This document shows, one piece after another, positions 4,556 to 6,893 of a stretch of DNA of 6,893 nt; the first letter of the stretch is position 1; every line of letters starts with the position of its first letter. Below the pieces are notes generated by a model. The model was not told the DNA's origin. It saw only the letters and a program-made list of their open reading frames with translations, and made no database searches. This DNA comes from Thermoplasmata archaeon (GTDB lineage: Archaea; Thermoplasmatota; Thermoplasmata; Thermoplasmatales; Thermoplasmataceae). The stretch lies in NCBI GenBank assembly GCA_021850835.1, contig JAJZKS010000092.1, positions 1-6,893 on the forward strand. Direction: 5' to 3'. The position numbers and the translations under genes are program-made.

Positions 4556-4987
4556 TTAGATCTGGCTTTCTATAAGCTCATAGAGCTTTTGCCTGACTTC
4601 TGAACTGCTCTGGAACCTTTTTCCATCATACCTGGAGATCCTTACAACCTTTGTGTCAAGGCCAAGTTCACGGCACTTTTCCTGGATTTTGTCGGCGTCA
4701 AATCTCTGATCGTAGCCTAGAGTGATTATGTCAGGCTTGTTCTCAAGGACCGTTCTGAAAATGTCTCCTTCGTGGCCAAGTATTGCTCGATCCACCTGCT
4801 TGAGTTCCTTTACCAGGTCAAGCCTGGAATTTTCATCAAATAATGGGTTCTTGCCATTCCTGCGGGCAGTGCTGTCCCTTGCCACTACAACGAGAAGCTC
4901 GTCTCCAAGTTTCTTGGACTCATTTAGGTAATGGATGTGCCCCATATGCAGTATGTCAAATACTCCAGTTGCCATCACTCGGATCAT
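4556..4987 (-). CDS. ribL: Archaeal FAD synthetase (RibL-type cytidylyltransferase family)
   Basis: This 143-residue protein is a compact nucleotidyltransferase with a single Rossmann-like domain. It opens with MATGVFDILHMGHIHYL, where H14-M-G-H17 is the HxGH nucleotide-binding motif. It continues with LLVVVARD-S, then LGYDQRF (about 90-96), and ends with RISRYDGKRFQSSSEVR, which holds the second ATP-binding motif (SSS in place of ISST). Size and pattern match archaeal RibL, which transfers AMP (also CMP in the Methanocaldococcus enzyme) to FMN to form FAD in the cytosol. Glycerol-3-phosphate and other cytidylyltransferases share the fold, but the short length and GYDQ/RYDGKR context favour RibL. 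Start ATG 4987 follows a TATA-like element by about 33 nt. The MBL-fold gene follows downstream; the GNAT gene is divergent. Confidence 0.87.
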   Translation of the reverse strand: MIRVMATGVFDILHMGHIHYLNESKKLGDELLVVVARDSTARRNGKNPLFDENSRLDLVKELKQVDRAILGHEGDIFRTVLENKPDIITLGYDQRFDADKIQEKCRELGLDTKVVRISRYDGKRFQSSSEVRQKLYELIESQI

Positions 4988-5016
4988 ATTCGGCTCTTCA
5001 GTTTATGTTAGGTTAT

Positions 5017-5024
5017 TGTATAAA
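5017..5024 (-). promoter_or_regulatory. TATA-like promoter of ribL
   Basis: The minus strand reads TTTATACA, centred about 33 nt before ATG 4987, implying a leader of about 6 nt. Confidence 0.45.
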
Positions 5025-5112
5025 TGTTATCCATTACTAATAGAAAACACAAGACTCAATACTTTGGAAAGTAGAATAACGATTTTCAGAAGTGTTTGGA
5101 GTGACCATAGAC

Positions 5113-5120
5113 AATTATTA
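5113..5120 (+). promoter_or_regulatory. Candidate TATA-like promoter of the GNAT gene
   Basis: AATTATTA has its centre about 27 nt before TTG 5144. A second A/T-rich stretch at 5123-5136 would place transcription inside the gene, so the first is favoured. Confidence 0.3.
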
Positions 5121-5143
5121 TCTTATGTAAAATATACCTGTAA

Positions 5144-5599
5144 TTGATCTTTCGTGAATATGACCCCCGGGATCTTGATTCTATAGTTGAGCTTGAGAAG
5201 AGGGCATTCCCCATCGGACCATACACCAGGCCAATGATCAGGAAGATTTTCAACACAAGGGGCTCTTTCAATGTAATAGCTGAGGAAAATGGGAGAATTC
5301 TCGGATATGTGATAGCCCTGCCCCTCGACGAGAAGTCTGCGGACATCGAGAGCATTGCAGTGGATCCTGACCTGCACAGAGGCGGACTAGGATCAAAATT
5401 AATCAGGCTGATTGAGGAAGGAATGCGGCAACGTTCTTTCCAGTACTCAGTGCTTGAGGTGAGAGACATGAATGAGGAGGCTATTAACTTCTACAGGAAG
5501 CATGGTTATGTTGCGGTCACACACCTGCCCATGTATTATACGCAGGTATTCAGGGGTTCTAGAGGCGCTTACAGAATGGTGAAGAAACTTTACGACTAG
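5144..5599 (+). CDS. GNAT-family N-acetyltransferase (RimI-like)
   Basis: This 151-residue protein is one complete GNAT domain. An N-terminal strand-helix (IFREYDPRDLDSIVELEKRAF) is followed by GRILGYVIAL, by the acetyl-CoA segment IESIAVDPDLHRGGLGSKLI (68-87), and by NEEAINFYRKHGYVAV with a YY pair just after. This is the RimI-like layout of enzymes that acetylate protein N-termini, but the substrate cannot be read from sequence. In the Q/R-x-x-G-x-G motif the first position is H78, a mild variation. A TAA lies directly before TTG 5144 and the homology starts within two residues, so TTG is the only credible start. No clear ribosome-binding site precedes it. The gene converges on the HD gene and their stop codons overlap in one CTAG. 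Confidence 0.85.
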   Translation: MIFREYDPRDLDSIVELEKRAFPIGPYTRPMIRKIFNTRGSFNVIAEENGRILGYVIALPLDEKSADIESIAVDPDLHRGGLGSKLIRLIEEGMRQRSFQYSVLEVRDMNEEAINFYRKHGYVAVTHLPMYYTQVFRGSRGAYRMVKKLYD

Positions 5600-6759
5600 G
5601 AGATAGCTTTTTCCACGGTTTTCTTTACATCCGCAATAGCCCAGGACGGGGCTGAAACAACTACAGTCCTGTTTTCAAGAGTTTCCCGTAGCGCACGGAC
5701 CAGAGGCGAAACATCTGTTATGTTCATGATGCCCCCTGGAGTAAGCACGCTTAGATCAGATTTAATTCTCCCGGGACCTGAGAATTCCAGTGGCGGTATA
5801 ACATCAACAATATAATCATATTCCCCAAGGCTGCGTTCCTTTTCTAGGGCTTCAGTAATGTGAAGGACAGTCTCCGCTTTGTATGGCAGTTTGAAGACGG
5901 GCTTGAAAAGCTCACGCTTCAACAGCGATTGCGCAATCCTGTCGCCCTTCAGCCCTTTCATTATCTGAAAGAGGTCACTGTCGTCCATCTGGAATGGATG
6001 CTGGAACTGTTCCATGTTCTGCCTGATCACATATCCTGTCATTATCTGGGCAATTCTGGAAGTCTTGTGAAAATAAACTGTCCCGTACATTAGAATCCTT
6101 GCAATTAGCACAGATTCCATTGTTGCGAGGCCCTTCTCCTCCACCATAATGTCATTGCCGTGGACAAGGGCTACGTTAAGTATTCGCCTGTGGTCCACAT
6201 TGCCAATCTGTACGCCACAATACAGGGAATCACGCCTCATGTAGTCAAGTTCATCAACATCCATGGGGCCGCTTATGAGCCTGGATAGCACCCGGAACTC
6301 TTTTCTGTTGCCAAGGAGGACAGAAGAAACGTCTTTAGGATTGATTCCAATGGACTCCAGAACCCCGGGCAGAGAACTACCTGAAAATTCTCCTTTCCCC
6401 TCGATGATGGAAAGGCCAGCCTGAAGATGGTCAAGGCCAGTGATCTCCTGGAAGATGTCCTCATTGCTGTGGCTCAGTGGAGGATGTCCTACATCATGGA
6501 GGAGGGCAGAAGCCGTTGCCAGAACCTTTTCTTCAAGTCCTAAAGCTTCTGAAAAAAGTGCGGCAAGATGCATTGTGCCCAGATAATGCTCAAACCTGCT
6601 GTGGTTTGCACCGGGAAAAACAAGATTGCACAATCCAAGTGCGCGTATGTATCTAAGCCGCTGGAATTCAGGCGAGTCGATCACTTTCTGCATCTCAGCG
6701 GATAGTTTTACAGGGCCGTTAACAGGGTCCTGAATAATTTTGTATTCCCTGGTTTTCAT
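5596..6759 (-). CDS. HD-domain phosphohydrolase (SAMHD1/dGTPase-like)
   Basis: This 387-residue protein begins MKTREYKIIQDPVNGPVKLS, the usual start of this family, then F32-QRLRYIRALG42. The metal site is complete: H58 in HSRFEH, H88-D89 in ALLHDVGHPPLSH, and D169 in GPMDVDELDYMRRDS178. By comparison with SAMHD1, Y173 and D177 match its substrate-pocket Tyr and Asp. Later VYFHKTSRIAQ resembles the nucleotide-contacting FHTRxxxH-like segment. Enzymes of this COG1078 type usually hydrolyse dNTPs to nucleoside and triphosphate, in nucleotide-pool control or phage defence. Here the neighbours are metabolic, so pool control is more likely. An in-frame ATG at 6864 would add 35 residues without family resemblance (rich in G, P and K), so ATG 6759 is preferred. 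The C-terminal ~150 residues are less conserved. The stop codon overlaps that of the GNAT gene. Confidence 0.87.
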   Translation of the reverse strand: MKTREYKIIQDPVNGPVKLSAEMQKVIDSPEFQRLRYIRALGLCNLVFPGANHSRFEHYLGTMHLAALFSEALGLEEKVLATASALLHDVGHPPLSHSNEDIFQEITGLDHLQAGLSIIEGKGEFSGSSLPGVLESIGINPKDVSSVLLGNRKEFRVLSRLISGPMDVDELDYMRRDSLYCGVQIGNVDHRRILNVALVHGNDIMVEEKGLATMESVLIARILMYGTVYFHKTSRIAQIMTGYVIRQNMEQFQHPFQMDDSDLFQIMKGLKGDRIAQSLLKRELFKPVFKLPYKAETVLHITEALEKERSLGEYDYIVDVIPPLEFSGPGRIKSDLSVLTPGGIMNITDVSPLVRALRETLENRTVVVSAPSWAIADVKKTVEKAIS

Positions 6760-6893
6760 AGCTCGGCCACCAAAGTTGAATTTGAACGCCGGACCTGCCT
6801 GAATCGGGCCAGATGTCCTGCCAGGGTCCCCCTGTTTCCTCTCTATCCCGCACCCCTTCGGCATCAAGAGTCCAGGATACCGATGCTCCCTTC
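6760..6893 (-). other. Unresolved upstream region; possible tail of a further gene
   Basis: On the minus strand the right edge reads in one frame as EGSIGILDS followed by TGA (6866-6864), which could be the last codons of an upstream gene. The TGA overlaps an ATG (TGATG) that is in frame with the HD gene. The stretch 6785-6862 is rich in G+C and can form a 5-bp stem (6829-6825 with 6795-6791) plus a 3-bp extension. No tRNA or recognised RNA fold could be assembled. Nine codons are too few to name a gene. Confidence 0.25.

Noticed and set aside
6760..6893. tRNA or split tRNA at the right edge
   Set aside because: TTCAAAT resembles a T loop, but no pairing T stem, acceptor stem or anticodon arm could be built around it.
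1..6893. CRISPR array, toxin-antitoxin pair or multi-gene defence cassette
   Set aside because: No regularly spaced repeats and no paired small genes of that type are visible; the HD protein stands among metabolic genes.

Overview
The window looks like archaeal chromosome, most likely euryarchaeal and plausibly Thermoplasmata-like. The marker genes are archaeal: Pcc1 of the KEOPS complex, prefoldin beta, an MptA-type GTP cyclohydrolase, a RibL-type FAD synthetase and a type IV pilin with a class III leader. Most genes have an A/T-rich TATA-like element about 27 nt before the start codon, as expected for leaderless archaeal transcripts. Arginine is encoded mainly by AGG and AGA. The lineage call is an inference; no rRNA gene is present.

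Positions 1-995 hold a truncated PEBP/YbhB-like gene on the minus strand, running off the left edge, and a divergent small type IV pilin-like gene on the plus strand. A short palindrome lies between them.

Positions 1034-2224 are accessory DNA without an intact gene. A decayed IS200/IS605-family element lies in minus orientation between about 1166 and 2181. Its tnpA is complete apart from a TGA at a conserved Trp codon. Its tnpB has lost two internal blocks, including most of the nuclease core. Both terminal hairpins and a well-folded omegaRNA/reRNA-like 3' segment survive. The right end abuts a 44-codon tail of a membrane protein whose 5' part is not in the window.

Positions 2225-3901 are core genome. 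tRNA-Arg(UCU) on the minus strand diverges from a tight plus-strand operon: pcc1, prefoldin beta and mptA. The junctions are a 1-nt overlap (pcc1/prefoldin) and a 17-nt overlap (prefoldin/mptA). The tRNA belongs to the A37, ANN-decoding class that KEOPS modifies, so enzyme subunit and likely substrate are divergent neighbours.

Positions 3891-6893 hold four housekeeping-type genes. A metallo-beta-lactamase-fold hydrolase and ribL are on the minus strand. A GNAT acetyltransferase on the plus strand diverges from ribL. It converges on a 387-residue SAMHD1/dGTPase-like HD phosphohydrolase whose stop codon shares a CTAG with its own. The last ~130 bases on the right are unresolved. I found no CRISPR array, no intact mobile system and no obvious new defence cassette; the most unusual structure is the ruined IS605 element that keeps its ends and guide-RNA scaffold.
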